A stretch of 64,000 nt of DNA from Entomohabitans teleogrylli (lineage in GTDB: Bacteria; Pseudomonadota; Gammaproteobacteria; Enterobacterales; Enterobacteriaceae), in NCBI RefSeq assembly GCF_001484765.1, contig NZ_KQ947376.1, positions 248,001 through 312,000 of the forward strand. The letters are read 5' to 3'. Within the stretch, counting starts at the first letter, position 1. Each line of letters opens with the position of its first letter. A program made the position numbers and the translations under genes. The notes below the pieces were generated by a model. That model was not told the origin of the DNA and ran no database searches. It saw only the letters and a program-made list of their open reading frames with translations. Shown in pieces: positions 42,621-51,651 of the stretch.

Positions 42621-43136
42621 CTATAGCAGCAAATAGCCTTCGTGGCGCAGAAGCCATTCTTTTCGACCAACGCCGCCGGCATAACCGGTCATGGTGCCGT
42701 TACTGCCGATCACTCTGTGGCAGGGAACAACGATACTAATGGGATTCGAGCCGTTAGCGGCGCCGACCGCTCTTGCCGCCCCGGGACGGCCAAGCCGCGT
42801 GGCAAGCTGGCCGTAATTGAGCGTCTGGCCGCATGGGATGGTGCGTAATTGCCGCCACACCTCTCTTTGAAATTCGGTTCCTGCGGTTGCCGTCGGCAGA
42901 GTGTCAATGATGTGCAGATCGCCGTCAAAGTAAGCCGTCAGGGCGCGGCTTAATCCATTGGGATCCTGGCTGTAGCGCCGCTGATAGCGATTTTTTCCAT
43001 AGTGAATATCCAGTAGCTGTGCCATGCGATCGCTATGCTCTTCCCACTCAATTGCCCGCAGAGCATACTGCTCGTCACACACAATCCATAATGGCCCAAG
43101 CGGGGTAGCGATTTTATCTTCCAGTAATGTCAGCAT
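42621..43136 (-). CDS. ogt: O6-alkylguanine-DNA alkyltransferase Ogt
   Basis: A constitutive suicide repair enzyme removing alkyl groups from O6-alkylguanine and O4-alkylthymine. The 171-residue protein has the active-site motif [11 protein letters not shown] (Cys near 139) and the conserved [16 protein letters not shown] recognition segment before it. The start [19 protein letters not shown] equals the E. coli length; the frame is open 41 codons upstream without support. It follows fnr's promoter region on the same strand. Confidence 0.97.
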   Translation of the reverse strand: MLTLLEDKIATPLGPLWIVCDEQYALRAIEWEEHSDRMAQLLDIHYGKNRYQRRYSQDPNGLSRALTAYFDGDLHIIDTLPTATAGTEFQREVWRQLRTIPCGQTLNYGQLATRLGRPGAARAVGAANGSNPISIVVPCHRVIGSNGTMTGYAGGVGRKEWLLRHEGYLLL

Positions 43137-43797
43137 CGGTAGTGGTCCTTCGATAATGGTTATTGGGCAGATTATCATTCTGCTCGATGCCGGTATATCC
43201 CCAGGCGGCGCCATAAAATTACCTGCGGCGTGGTGGCGAGAGAAGGACTTGCCCGGCAAATGTCATAGAGTGCAAAGTTAACCACACAATATGTAGTTTT
43301 TATTCCGGCAGCGGAAATAAAATAAAAGAACTGTTACATGATGTATTGATATTGTGTCAACTGACGCCGGGATGAAACAGGAAACTCACAGTGCCGGAAT
43401 TTTGTTATACAAATACCATGGTAATGTCACCTTTAATAAACACATGATTCTTTTTCAATTGCGCAATCTGAGCTAAGAAATAAATTAATTTATTGATATT
43501 TAAAGGGTTTCATTTCTGGCGTGGAAAGGTTTTTATGATGACTGTCAAATAAATGATTCATCACACTGTGTTATCGGCAAGCGGGGTTTTTAAAGGTGTT
43601 GAACAGTAATTCGCCGGCAGCCATACATGACCTTGCGGGCACTTTTTGTTTATTTTTGAGGGCAATACTCTGCAGAGGATCACGTTTAGCGATAATTTTC
43701 ACTAAAAATTACATATTCTCTTTGCTCTGTGGCGCGTTTATTAAGATAATTCTCATGTAAAAGTGGTCGCGTCGTATTTTGGCGCAGGAGGTATAAA
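43137..43797. other. AT-rich intergenic region, ogt to spanin-like gene
   Basis: About 660 bp of AT-rich sequence without coding support, holding the ogt promoter at one end and a strong ribosome-binding site (AGGAGGT) at the other. In E. coli K-12 the abgTBAR genes and the McaS small RNA occupy the ogt-smrA interval. I found no trace of either. Confidence 0.6.
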
Positions 43798-44124
43798 GTG
43801 TTAAATCGTATTCCCTTACGCAGCAGCCATCGCTTAGGCTGGTCTGATATCGATATCCGCTATCGTTCATTTATCGCACTGTTACTTCTGACCATGGTCG
43901 GTGGGTTAGGCTGGTCCGCATTTTATCACCACACACTATTCGTTAAGGCGGATACTGAACGGGTGGCGGCATTAACCAAAACAGAACTGCAGCAAAAAAC
44001 CATCAATGAAATGAGCGCCCGGGAGCAGGCGCTTCTTGAGCTGGACAACCGCCGTACTCAGGAACTGGCGGACGCAAGAGCAACCATTCATCAGCTACAA
44101 CTGGCGAGCGAACGCCGTATGTAA
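43798..44124 (+). CDS. Orphan Rz/i-spanin-like membrane protein (truncated relative to phage)
   Basis: A 108-residue protein with a cytoplasmic N-terminus, one membrane helix (about 25-45) and a periplasmic coiled coil. The segment ALLELDNRRTQELADARATI strongly recalls phage lambda Rz (ALDAKYTKELADAKAEN), and the topology is the same. Phage Rz proteins are about 150 residues; this one stops where the Cys-containing C-terminal part would begin. GTG start with AGGAGGT six bases upstream, so it looks expressed rather than decayed. No Rz1, holin or endolysin gene is adjacent. Function is unknown; it may be a domesticated remnant. Confidence 0.6.
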   Translation: MLNRIPLRSSHRLGWSDIDIRYRSFIALLLLTMVGGLGWSAFYHHTLFVKADTERVAALTKTELQQKTINEMSAREQALLELDNRRTQELADARATIHQLQLASERRM

Positions 44125-44221
44125 CCACCTCTTTAACCCCCCGGTTGCCTGACATTGTGACATGGCGGGCAGCCGGGTATAGTGTCTTGCGGTTATACGT
44201 GCAATACCTGGAGGATGGCCT

Positions 44222-44785
44222 GTGAACTCTGACGACAAAGCGCTATTTCTTGACGCCATGGAAGATGTCAGACCCCTGAAGGACTGCGTGAACACCCGCT
44301 GGCTCAGGCCGGAAACCCGCCGGGAAACGCAGCGTATCGATACCCTCCAGTTAGATAATTTTTTCACTACCGGCTATCTGGATGTGGTTCCACTGGATGT
44401 GCCGCTGGAATTTCGTCGTGAGGGTATTCAGCCCGGCGTGCTGGAGAAGCTACGCCAGGGGAAATATAGCCAACAGGGGAGTCTGAATTTATTACGTCAG
44501 CCGGTGGAACAGTGCCGTCAGATGCTCTTTGCCTTTCTCTACGAGGCCGGGAATAAAGGCTGGCGTAGTCTGCTGATTATTCATGGTAAAGGCCGTGAAG
44601 AGAGCTCGCACGCTAACATCGTACGCAGCTATCTGGCGCGCTGGTTGGTTGAGTTCGAAGAGGTACAGGCGTTTTGCAGCGCCTTACCGCACCACGGCGG
44701 CAGCGGTGCCTGTTACGTAGTCCTCAGGAAATCCCAGGAACTGAAGCAGGAAAACTGGGAACGCCACGCCAGGCGCCGTAAATAG
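44222..44785 (+). CDS. smrA: Smr-domain DNA endonuclease SmrA
   Basis: A 187-residue protein of the small MutS-related family. The C-terminal Smr domain shows LIIHGKGREESSHANIVRSY and CSALPHHGGSGACYVVLRK, with the conserved HGxG core. SmrA of E. coli has endonuclease activity in vitro. It starts at GTG with GGAGG upstream; length equals E. coli. It follows the spanin-like gene by 98 bp and is convergent with tqsA. Confidence 0.94.
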   Translation: MNSDDKALFLDAMEDVRPLKDCVNTRWLRPETRRETQRIDTLQLDNFFTTGYLDVVPLDVPLEFRREGIQPGVLEKLRQGKYSQQGSLNLLRQPVEQCRQMLFAFLYEAGNKGWRSLLIIHGKGREESSHANIVRSYLARWLVEFEEVQAFCSALPHHGGSGACYVVLRKSQELKQENWERHARRRK

Positions 44786-44818
44786 AAAGGCGCCGTTGAC
44801 GATTTTATTGCCCGGGCG

Positions 44819-45862
44819 CTAATCACGCCGGGGTGTTGAGGCGTCGCTCAGCAGGATGGCGATACCGCGTCCGGCGTCATTTTGCTCAAGGGCGATTTTC
44901 ACCACGATAGTCAGCGGTACTGACAGCAGCATACCAATCGGACCTAACAGCCAACCCCAGAAAATCAGCGACAAAAACACTACCAGAGTGGAAAGCCCGA
45001 GGCCGCGCCCCATCATGCGCGGTTCAATAATATTACCGAACAGGGTGTTGATAACCAGATAACCAGCGACCACAATCAGCCCTTCATACAGCCCGTTGAA
45101 CACCAGCACCTGGGCCACGGGAGGAATCGCCGCCAGCACGGAGCCGATATTGGGAATATAGTTCAGCGCGAAGGCCAGCAATCCCCAGACAAACGCAAAA
45201 CGAATGCCCAGCCCGGCGAGCATCGACCACACCACCACGCCAGTGACCAGACTGATAACCGTTTTCAATACCAGATAGTGGGTTACACTATCCAGCGCGC
45301 GCTGAATGGCGGCCATACCGTCAATCGGACGCGCCATCAGTTGTTGTAATTTGTTCGGCAACTGAGGCGCTTCCAGCAGCATAAATACCACAGTCAGTAA
45401 CAGCAGAAAAACCGAGGTCATGGCATTAGAGAGCTGGGTAATCAGCCCGGTAATAAAAGTCATCAGAGCGTTGGGATCGATATATTTCATCACCTCATCG
45501 ACGGAAACATCAATACCGGCCTTGACCAGCCAGGGTTCAAGGCTGCGTAGCGGCGCTATCAGCGAAGAACGGTACTGGGGCAGGGTGCGGGCCAGTTCAT
45601 TAAGGGATGTCCCCAGGTAGGCCAGCAGCAGTACCATCGACAAAATAATAATCACTACCAGCAGGGTGATAGCAAGGATCCGCGGCAGGCGCCAGCGCTC
45701 CATCTGGCGCACCAGCGGATTAAGAATCACGGCGATAAACAGCGCCAGAATGAAAGGCACAATAATATCTGATGCTACCTTGATCCCGGCAAAAATAATC
45801 ACCAGCATACCCAGCATGATGACAATTTTTAGCCCGTTAAGCGTAATCGTGGGTTTTGACAT
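44819..45862 (-). CDS. tqsA: AI-2E family transporter TqsA
   Basis: A 347-residue multi-spanning membrane protein of the AI-2E/PerM family, reported to export autoinducer-2 and to affect biofilm in E. coli. Conserved blocks are [17 protein letters not shown] near 28-44, [21 protein letters not shown] near 235 and [20 protein letters not shown] near 295. AGGAGGGG precedes the ATG at 45862; eight upstream in-frame codons are not supported. It is divergent from mdtJI. Confidence 0.94.
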   Translation of the reverse strand: MSKPTITLNGLKIVIMLGMLVIIFAGIKVASDIIVPFILALFIAVILNPLVRQMERWRLPRILAITLLVVIIILSMVLLLAYLGTSLNELARTLPQYRSSLIAPLRSLEPWLVKAGIDVSVDEVMKYIDPNALMTFITGLITQLSNAMTSVFLLLLTVVFMLLEAPQLPNKLQQLMARPIDGMAAIQRALDSVTHYLVLKTVISLVTGVVVWSMLAGLGIRFAFVWGLLAFALNYIPNIGSVLAAIPPVAQVLVFNGLYEGLIVVAGYLVINTLFGNIIEPRMMGRGLGLSTLVVFLSLIFWGWLLGPIGMLLSVPLTIVVKIALEQNDAGRGIAILLSDASTPRRD

Positions 45863-46339
45863 GGCCCGCGCCCCTCCTGATGGCATACGTCAGGGATGTT
45901 GTACCGGGGAATTTTTGTTTCGTAAATAGCGCTGCAATAATAAATCGTATTTTCTGCATAATAATTTGGTACGGGTAGGACTCTGCGTAAAGAACTGAAA
46001 AATACTGGCTTTTTTTCTGCCAGTTTGCTAAAAAATACCCGTGTTTAACTACCGGAGACAATTTCATATCCGCAACGATGAGAAGCAACACCGCGGATTA
46101 AGTTGTGATCATGATGGACAATATGTTCAGGATGTTCTTAATAAAGCTTTCTATTCTCTTCCTTTCCGTGGGTTCCCTCACTGACGATCGCCACTGGCGC
46201 AGCGCGCTATAGATCCGCTCTCCTGATACCGGCTTGCGTCCTGCATGGACTCGCGCGGCTGACATTTTTATTTTCTGTTTTTCTCGTCTGCAAATTACTG
46301 CAGGCCATCGGTTGTTTATTTCTCATCAGGAGAGAAATT
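45863..46339. other. tqsA-mdtJ divergent intergenic region
   Basis: About 480 bp with promoters for both sides. In E. coli mdtJI is H-NS-silenced and induced by spermidine through a short upstream ORF. Here a plus-strand frame from a TTG at 46234 runs 62 codons and overlaps the mdtJ start out of frame. No ribosome-binding site for it is obvious. Confidence 0.5.
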
Positions 46340-46711
46340 ATGCGTTACTGGATTTTATTATTTCTGGCTATTATTGCCGAAATAATCGGCACTTTGTCGA
46401 TGAAATGGGCAAGTCTCAATGATCGCCACAGCGGTTATCTTATTATGCTGATCATGATTGCGCTGTCTTATATATTGCTGGCGTTTTCGGTGAAAAAAAT
46501 CGCCCTGGGAGTGGCTTACGCACTGTGGGAAGGGATTGGCATTTTGCTGATTACGCTGTTTAGCGTCACGCTGTTTGGTGAGTCGTTGTCGCTGGTGAAA
46601 GCCGCGGGTCTGGCGACGCTGGTGGCTGGCGTGGTGCTGATCAAGTCCGGAACCATCGCCAGAAAAGGGAATAAGAAGGCCATTGGCGGAGGGAACCATG
46701 CAGCAGTTTGA
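46340..46711 (+). CDS. mdtJ: Spermidine export protein MdtJ
   Basis: A small multidrug resistance (SMR) family protein, 123 residues, with four membrane helices. The key membrane Glu is in [20 protein letters not shown] near residue 15, and the loop [11 protein letters not shown] is conserved. It works as a heterodimer with MdtI to export spermidine. AGGAGAG lies seven bases upstream. Its last 14 bases overlap mdtI, so translation is coupled. Confidence 0.96.
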   Translation: MRYWILLFLAIIAEIIGTLSMKWASLNDRHSGYLIMLIMIALSYILLAFSVKKIALGVAYALWEGIGILLITLFSVTLFGESLSLVKAAGLATLVAGVVLIKSGTIARKGNKKAIGGGNHAAV

Positions 46712-47027
46712 ATGGTTACACGCCCTCTGGCTGGTGACGGCAATTATTCTGGAAATTATCGCCAACATTTTGCTTAAATTTTCCGACGGGTTTCGCCGCC
46801 CGCTGCACGGTATTCTCTCGCTGGTGGCGGTGCTGGCGGCTTTCAGCGCGCTGGGGCAGGCTGTGAAGGGGATTGAGCTTTCTGTCGCCTATGCGCTGTG
46901 GGGCGGTTTTGGTATTGCCGCCACGGTGGCGGCAGGCTGGATTTTGTTTGGTCAGCGTCTGAACCATCGCGGCTGGGCGGGGCTGGTATTACTGCTGCTC
47001 GGTATGGTTATCCTGAAACTTGCCTGA
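46698..47027 (+). CDS. mdtI: Spermidine export protein MdtI
   Basis: The SMR partner of MdtJ, 109 residues with four helices. The essential Glu is in [20 protein letters not shown] near 19, and [14 protein letters not shown] is the conserved loop. The start at 46698 ([11 protein letters not shown]) has GGAGGG five bases upstream and gives the E. coli length; an in-frame GTG/ATG region five codons earlier is less well placed. Confidence 0.96.
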   Translation: MQQFEWLHALWLVTAIILEIIANILLKFSDGFRRPLHGILSLVAVLAAFSALGQAVKGIELSVAYALWGGFGIAATVAAGWILFGQRLNHRGWAGLVLLLLGMVILKLA

Positions 47028-47098
47028 CGCCACACGGCATGCAACGTCATCTTCGCTGCGGGCGCCGCGCCTGTTCTGGCATGGCTCCCGGCGGCTGG

Positions 47099-47920
47099 CT
47101 ACTGATCGGCGAGGGACTGCAGCTTATCGCGAAAGCCGGTAACCGAGATCGCGCGATTATCCGCCCGGTAGCGGTCTTTAGCCGCCGGCGCGGAGCTCTG
47201 TACGGCAATCAGTTGCCAGCCGCCAGCCGTGTTCATCATTAACGGCGAGCCGCTGTCGCCGGGCAGGGTGTCGCACTGGTGGGAAAGCACGGTTTTCTGC
47301 GCCCAGCCGGTGACCTGGCAGTTACTGTGGGTGTACAGGGTATTGAGATGATCTTCCGGATACCCGGACTGCGTGACCTGGCGATTGACCTCCTTCAGGG
47401 CGCTCGTCAGGGCCTCTTTATCGCCGTTAAACAGCGGCAATGGCGTAATTCCGGACGGCGGATTATGCAGGATAATCAAACCAAAATCGTAGGGCGCCGC
47501 GGAGGGTGGCACAATCCAGCCATCGCCGTCGGCCTTTAACCGGCGGCTCAAAGAACTTTCCACCCGGCCTTCAATATCGTGAATTTCGTAACGCCAGCGG
47601 CCATCCCGGGAGATAAAACGCAGGACCACCGCTTTATCCGCTTTTCCTTTCGGCGGCGCCAGCAGGCAGTGCCCGGCGGTCAGCGCCAGGTGGGAGGAGA
47701 TCAGGGTGGCGGTACACAGATTGCCGCTGGCCGTTTCCAGTTGACCAATGGCATCCCAGGGGCTGGCGGCCGGATCGTCGACCGGACGACGCTCATCCTT
47801 GCCAAAAAAAAGTCTTTTAACATCGCTATCGCTGATACCGTCGTCCCCGCCATCATCGGCGTGGGATATCGTGGGCAGCAGATAAAGTGTTCCCAGTAAT
47901 AACACTACAGATTTACGCAT
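47099..47920 (-). CDS. ydgD: Secreted trypsin-like serine protease YdgD
   Basis: A 273-residue periplasmic protease of family S1. A signal peptide (about 1-21) is followed by the catalytic triad: His in LTAGHC near 98, Asp in [15 protein letters not shown] near 155, and Ser in [12 protein letters not shown] near 229. Paired Cys around each support disulphides. Its substrate is unknown. The length and triad match the E. coli orthologue. It is upstream of ydgU/asr in the opposite strand order, as in E. coli. Confidence 0.94.
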   Translation of the reverse strand: MRKSVVLLLGTLYLLPTISHADDGGDDGISDSDVKRLFFGKDERRPVDDPAASPWDAIGQLETASGNLCTATLISSHLALTAGHCLLAPPKGKADKAVVLRFISRDGRWRYEIHDIEGRVESSLSRRLKADGDGWIVPPSAAPYDFGLIILHNPPSGITPLPLFNGDKEALTSALKEVNRQVTQSGYPEDHLNTLYTHSNCQVTGWAQKTVLSHQCDTLPGDSGSPLMMNTAGGWQLIAVQSSAPAAKDRYRADNRAISVTGFRDKLQSLADQ

Positions 47921-48023
47921 ATCACTCTCTGAAGGGGCGATTTGTCATTATGTTACTTAAATAATCGAATTAACTATAGACGGGAATAATAAAAAGTGGG
48001 AGAAAATCAGCGCCCTGGCGCAA

Positions 48024-48104
48024 TCAAAGATAAAAACCGAGTGCAATAATACCGCAGATAATTAATAGCGTCAGGATGATCTCAAACAAATAGCGCCGCA
48101 CCAT
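48024..48104 (-). CDS. ydgU: Small membrane protein YdgU
   Basis: A 26-residue protein consisting of a charged start (MVRRYLFE) and one hydrophobic helix rich in Ile and Leu, ending GFYL. It agrees closely with what I recall of E. coli YdgU, a short membrane protein encoded just downstream of asr. GGAGG lies seven bases before the ATG. It is probably co-transcribed with asr (72 bp upstream on the same strand), which would make it acid-inducible. Its function is not known. Confidence 0.85.
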   Translation of the reverse strand: MVRRYLFEIILTLLIICGIIALGFYL

Positions 48105-48175
48105 CCTTTGTCCTCCGGAAATAAACACCCGGCGAACCGGGTGTTGTCATTATGCCGAACGGGATATTCCCGGAA

Positions 48176-48529
48176 TTATGCGGCGGGCTGCGCAGCCGGT
48201 TTTACAGCCGCTTTTTTCTGGTGCTTCTTCGCGGCCTGGGCTTTCTGAGCTACCGGTTTGCTGGCCGCTTTTTTGTGATGCTTTTTCGCTGCCTGAGCTT
48301 TCTGTTCAGCTGCCGGTTTGGTGGCCTTCTGGTGATGTTTTTTAGCGGCCTGGGCTTTTTGCTCAGTGGTTTTGCTCGCCTTTTTATGCTGTTTGTGATT
48401 GGTGGTCTTTGCCGCAGACACTTTCGCCGGCGCAGACGTCGGAGCGGCTGTCGCAGCAGTATCCGCCGCGAAGGCAACAGAAGACAGACCCATAGCAGCG
48501 GCAACAACCAGAGCTAATACTTTTTTCAT
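48176..48529 (-). CDS. asr: Acid shock protein Asr
   Basis: A 117-residue periplasmic protein with a signal peptide cleaved after AFA (about residue 21), then a low-complexity tail of Lys, Ala, Gln and His. The tail holds about four copies of a [13 protein letters not shown] unit. Asr is strongly induced by low pH under RstA (and PhoB) and is processed in the periplasm. The start at 48529 has AGGA seven bases upstream. The repeat count and length vary between species. Confidence 0.95.
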   Translation of the reverse strand: MKKVLALVVAAAMGLSSVAFAADTAATAAPTSAPAKVSAAKTTNHKQHKKASKTTEQKAQAAKKHHQKATKPAAEQKAQAAKKHHKKAASKPVAQKAQAAKKHQKKAAVKPAAQPAA

Positions 48530-48632
48530 CTCGACATCCTCGATTTGTTTTTGCGTCAACCCCACTGCGGGGCCGTTGAGATGAACTATATGCGCGCTGA
48601 TGCCGGCTTTCCGTGAGTGATTGGTATCGGCG

Positions 48633-48646
48633 TGTAACGGAATGTA
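48633..48646 (-). promoter_or_regulatory. RstA box upstream of asr
   Basis: On the minus strand TACATTCCGTTACA matches the published RstA consensus TACATNTNGTTACA with one deviation. It lies 104 bp upstream of the asr start, where RstA activates the promoter in E. coli. Confidence 0.75.
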
Positions 48647-48649
48647 CAA

Positions 48650-48673
48650 CCCCGGACATGGCGGCGTCCGGGG
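48650..48673 (-). terminator. Hairpin after the M32 carboxypeptidase gene
   Basis: An 8-bp perfect stem CCCCGGAC/GTCCGGGG with an 8-base loop lies seven bases past the stop. No T tract follows, and the asr RstA box begins four bases further on, so the two units are packed tightly. Confidence 0.55.
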
Positions 48674-48679
48674 ATAGTA

Positions 48680-50164
48680 TTACAGATAACGATTTTCGAG
48701 ATGCTGGCGGAAATAGCGCGGATTAAGATCCTCGCCGCAGGCGCGCACGATCAGTTCGGAGGTGCTATAGCGGCTGCCGTGCTGCCAGATATTACGCTGC
48801 AGCCAGTCAAACAGCGCGCTGAATTCGCCGTTGGCTATTTGCTCATCCAGGCGCGGGAGCTGCGTTCTGGCGGACTGGAAAAGCTGCGCGGCGTACATAG
48901 CGCCGAGAGTGTAAGACGGAAAATAGCCGAAGCTACCGTCGGTCCAGTGAATGTCCTGCATGCAGCCATCGCGGTAGTTACCGGCGGTGGAGATGCCCAG
49001 CCAGTGCTGCATTTTTTCATCCCACAAAGCCGGGATATCGTCTACTTCAATATCGCCATTAATCAGCATTCGCTCAATGTCATAGCGCAGAATGACATGC
49101 GCCGGATAGCTGACTTCATCGGCATCAATACGGATAAAACCGGGGGCAACCTGCTGGTTCCAGGCAATGTAATTGTGATACTCAAACGCCGGTTGCTGAC
49201 CGAAGCGGGCGATAATCTCCGGCAGCAGTTGCGCCAGAAACGGTGCGCTGCGCGCCAGTTGCATTTCAAAGAATAAACTCTGGGATTCATGGATCGCCGT
49301 TGAACGGGCGAGGGCAACGGGTTGTCCGGCGACGGCACGCGGTAAATTTTGCTCGTAGCGCGCATGCCCGGTTTCATGGATTACGCCGAGCAGCGCGCTG
49401 AACAGATCGGTTTCGTCATAGCGGGTGGTAATACGTACGTCTTGCGGTACGCCGCCGCAAAACGGATGGGCGCTGACATCAAGGCGACCAGCATCAAAAT
49501 CGAACCCCAGTTTACGCATCACCAACAACCCCAGATCGCGCTGTTGCTCAATGCTGAATGGGCCCTGCGGGGCGATAAGGGTATTCCGGGACTGCTTTTC
49601 AGCGACGCGCTGTAGCAAATCCGGGAGCCAGTGACTGAGATCGCTGAACAGCGCATCCAGCCGCTGACTGGTCATGTCCGGCTCGTACAGATCCAGTAGC
49701 GCATCATAACACGATGTACCGTTGGCCGCGGCGCGCAGGGCAGCCTCCTCGCGGCTAAGACGTACCACGTCTTTAAAGTTTTCGGCAAACCCCTGCCAGT
49801 CATTAGCCGGTCGCTGGCTGCGCCAGGCATGTTCGCAGCGGCTGCCGGCCAGCGATTTGGCTTCTACCAGCGTGGCCGGCAGCAGTACGGCCTGCTGGTA
49901 CTGGCGGCGCATTTCCCGCAGGTTAGCCCGCTGGTCCTCATCCAGATCTTCCTGTTCCGCGGCGTTAAGCCATTCGCCCACCTGCGGGGCGGTCAGTATG
50001 TTGTGTTGTAATACGCTCAGCTCCGCCAGCGCCGCGCTATGCGCCCGACTGCCGCCGGGAGGCATCATGGTAAACATGTCCCAGCCGGCAATAGCCGAAA
50101 GGTGGGAGAAATGAGCGAGTCGGGAAAAGGTCGCGGTAAGTTGTTGCCAGGCGGTGTCGGCCAT
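48680..50164 (-). CDS. M32-family metallocarboxypeptidase (Taq type)
   Basis: A 494-residue cytosolic zinc carboxypeptidase of the M32 family. The zinc motif HETGH is near 263, followed by AIHESQSLFFE, which supplies the third ligand Glu. HPFCGGVPQDVRITTRYDE, and later RIDADEVSYPAHVILRYDIE, are family signatures. These enzymes release C-terminal amino acids with broad specificity. I do not recall it in E. coli K-12 at this place, between asr and ynfM, so it may be an accessory gene retained by some enterics. Codon use and GC look ordinary. Confidence 0.93.
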   Translation of the reverse strand: MADTAWQQLTATFSRLAHFSHLSAIAGWDMFTMMPPGGSRAHSAALAELSVLQHNILTAPQVGEWLNAAEQEDLDEDQRANLREMRRQYQQAVLLPATLVEAKSLAGSRCEHAWRSQRPANDWQGFAENFKDVVRLSREEAALRAAANGTSCYDALLDLYEPDMTSQRLDALFSDLSHWLPDLLQRVAEKQSRNTLIAPQGPFSIEQQRDLGLLVMRKLGFDFDAGRLDVSAHPFCGGVPQDVRITTRYDETDLFSALLGVIHETGHARYEQNLPRAVAGQPVALARSTAIHESQSLFFEMQLARSAPFLAQLLPEIIARFGQQPAFEYHNYIAWNQQVAPGFIRIDADEVSYPAHVILRYDIERMLINGDIEVDDIPALWDEKMQHWLGISTAGNYRDGCMQDIHWTDGSFGYFPSYTLGAMYAAQLFQSARTQLPRLDEQIANGEFSALFDWLQRNIWQHGSRYSTSELIVRACGEDLNPRYFRQHLENRYL

Positions 50165-50242
50165 AGGGTAATTCCTGTGAATACCGGAAATCGTAGAGAT
50201 TATTATTTCATATCCGGGAGCGGATGAAACGGGGTAAGTAGC

Positions 50243-50268
50243 CGATCGCGCCGCGGCGGGCGCGATCG
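50243..50268 (-). terminator. Hairpin after ynfM
   Basis: A perfect 10-bp inverted repeat (CGATCGCGCC/GGCGCGATCG, 6-base loop) lies 9 bases past the ynfM stop without a T tract. It is probably a 3'-end element. Confidence 0.5.
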
Positions 50269-50277
50269 ACGCAGGGA

Positions 50278-51528
50278 TTAATGCACCCGGGTGTGCAATC
50301 GGGTACCGACCAGTAGCGCCAGCACCAGCAGGAGAGCGATAAATCCTCCCACGCCATTCCAGCCGTAGTCATGCCAGAAAACGCCGCCCAGCGTGCCCGC
50401 CAGGCTGGAGCCGAGGTAGTAGCTGAACAGATACAGCGATGAGGCCTGACCTTTGGCGCGCTTCGCCCGCGGGCCGATCCAACTGCTGGCCACCGAATGA
50501 GCGGCGAAGAAACCTGCGGAAAACAGCAGCATACCGGCGAAGATCAGCCACAGGGATGAGAACAGCGTCAGCAACAGCCCGAGTAACATCACGCCGGTAA
50601 ATAACAGCATGATCGGTCCACGGCCATAGCGTGCAGTCATGGTCCCGGCTTTTGGGGAGCTCCAGGTACCGGTCAGATAAGCGACAGACAGTAGCCCGAC
50701 CACCGCCTGGCTGAGGTGCCAGGGATCCTGCATCAGACGATAGCCGATATAGTTAAATAGCGTGACAAAGGCGCCCATCAACAGGAAGCCTTCGATAAAC
50801 AGCAGCGGCAGCCCGCGATCGCGGAAGTGCAGCCGGAAGTTAATAAACAAGGTTTTCGGCTTCAGCGAAGAGGCTCTGAAGTGTCGGGACGGCGGTAGGA
50901 TCTTCCAGAACATCAGGGCTGACGCGAGGGCAAAGCAGCCAATAGCCGCCACGGCGATACGCCAGTTAAACAGATCGGTCATCACGCCGCTCAGCAGGCG
51001 TCCGCTCATACCGCCGATAGAGTTACCGCTGATGTACAGCCCCATCGAAAAGGCGACAAAACTGGGATGGATTTCTTCGCTGAGATAAGTCATGCCCACC
51101 GCTGCCACGCCGCTCAGGGACAGGCCAATCAGCGCCCGCATGATTAAAATGCCGTGCCAACTGGTCATCATAGTGGACAGCAGGGTGCAGCAGGATGCCA
51201 GCAGCAGCGCCGCAACCATCACCGGCTTACGGCCAATGGCGTCGGAAAGCGGACCGGTGAACAGCAGGCCAACGGCCAGCATGGCAGTGGCAATGGAAAG
51301 CGAAATACTGCTGCTGGCCGGCGAAACGCCGAACTCGTGCGACAGCACCGGCAGAATCGGCTGCACGCAGTACAGTAAAGCGAAGGTGGCGAGTCCGGCG
51401 GAAAACAGCGCCAGGGTAACGCGCATAAACTGGGGGGTACCACGTTTTATCCACACAGCCTGCGCCGGAGCGCTGGCGTCGTCAGTCTCCCGTGCCGGGA
51501 CGGTACTGACGCTGGTTGTACGACTCAA
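50278..51528 (-). CDS. ynfM: MFS transporter YnfM
   Basis: A 416-residue major facilitator with 12 helices of the drug:H+ antiporter type. It shows LFTGPLSDAIGRKPVM (the GxLxDRxGRK loop 2-3 motif), and later SSWIGPRAKRAKGQASSLYL. E. coli YnfM is a predicted arabinose or acetylcholine-type exporter homologue with no firm substrate. It starts at TTG with AAGGA eight bases upstream; the N-terminus (MSRTTSV) matches E. coli. It is divergent from the LysR regulator gene ynfL. Confidence 0.94.
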   Translation of the reverse strand: MSRTTSVSTVPARETDDASAPAQAVWIKRGTPQFMRVTLALFSAGLATFALLYCVQPILPVLSHEFGVSPASSSISLSIATAMLAVGLLFTGPLSDAIGRKPVMVAALLLASCCTLLSTMMTSWHGILIMRALIGLSLSGVAAVGMTYLSEEIHPSFVAFSMGLYISGNSIGGMSGRLLSGVMTDLFNWRIAVAAIGCFALASALMFWKILPPSRHFRASSLKPKTLFINFRLHFRDRGLPLLFIEGFLLMGAFVTLFNYIGYRLMQDPWHLSQAVVGLLSVAYLTGTWSSPKAGTMTARYGRGPIMLLFTGVMLLGLLLTLFSSLWLIFAGMLLFSAGFFAAHSVASSWIGPRAKRAKGQASSLYLFSYYLGSSLAGTLGGVFWHDYGWNGVGGFIALLLVLALLVGTRLHTRVH

Positions 51529-51651
51529 GGGAGTTCCTTTTTAAAGCAGACCCGCGCTAACGAGCGACAAAAATAACCACGTGTCAAAAGCTTAAAAAAT
51601 TGTGACTATTTTGTATAATATATTAATACTCTCAATTGATATTTTTAAAAT

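Noticed and set aside
43137-44221. McaS small RNA or abgTBAR genes in the ogt-smrA gap, as in E. coli
   Set aside because: No matching sequence or terminator hairpin was visible.
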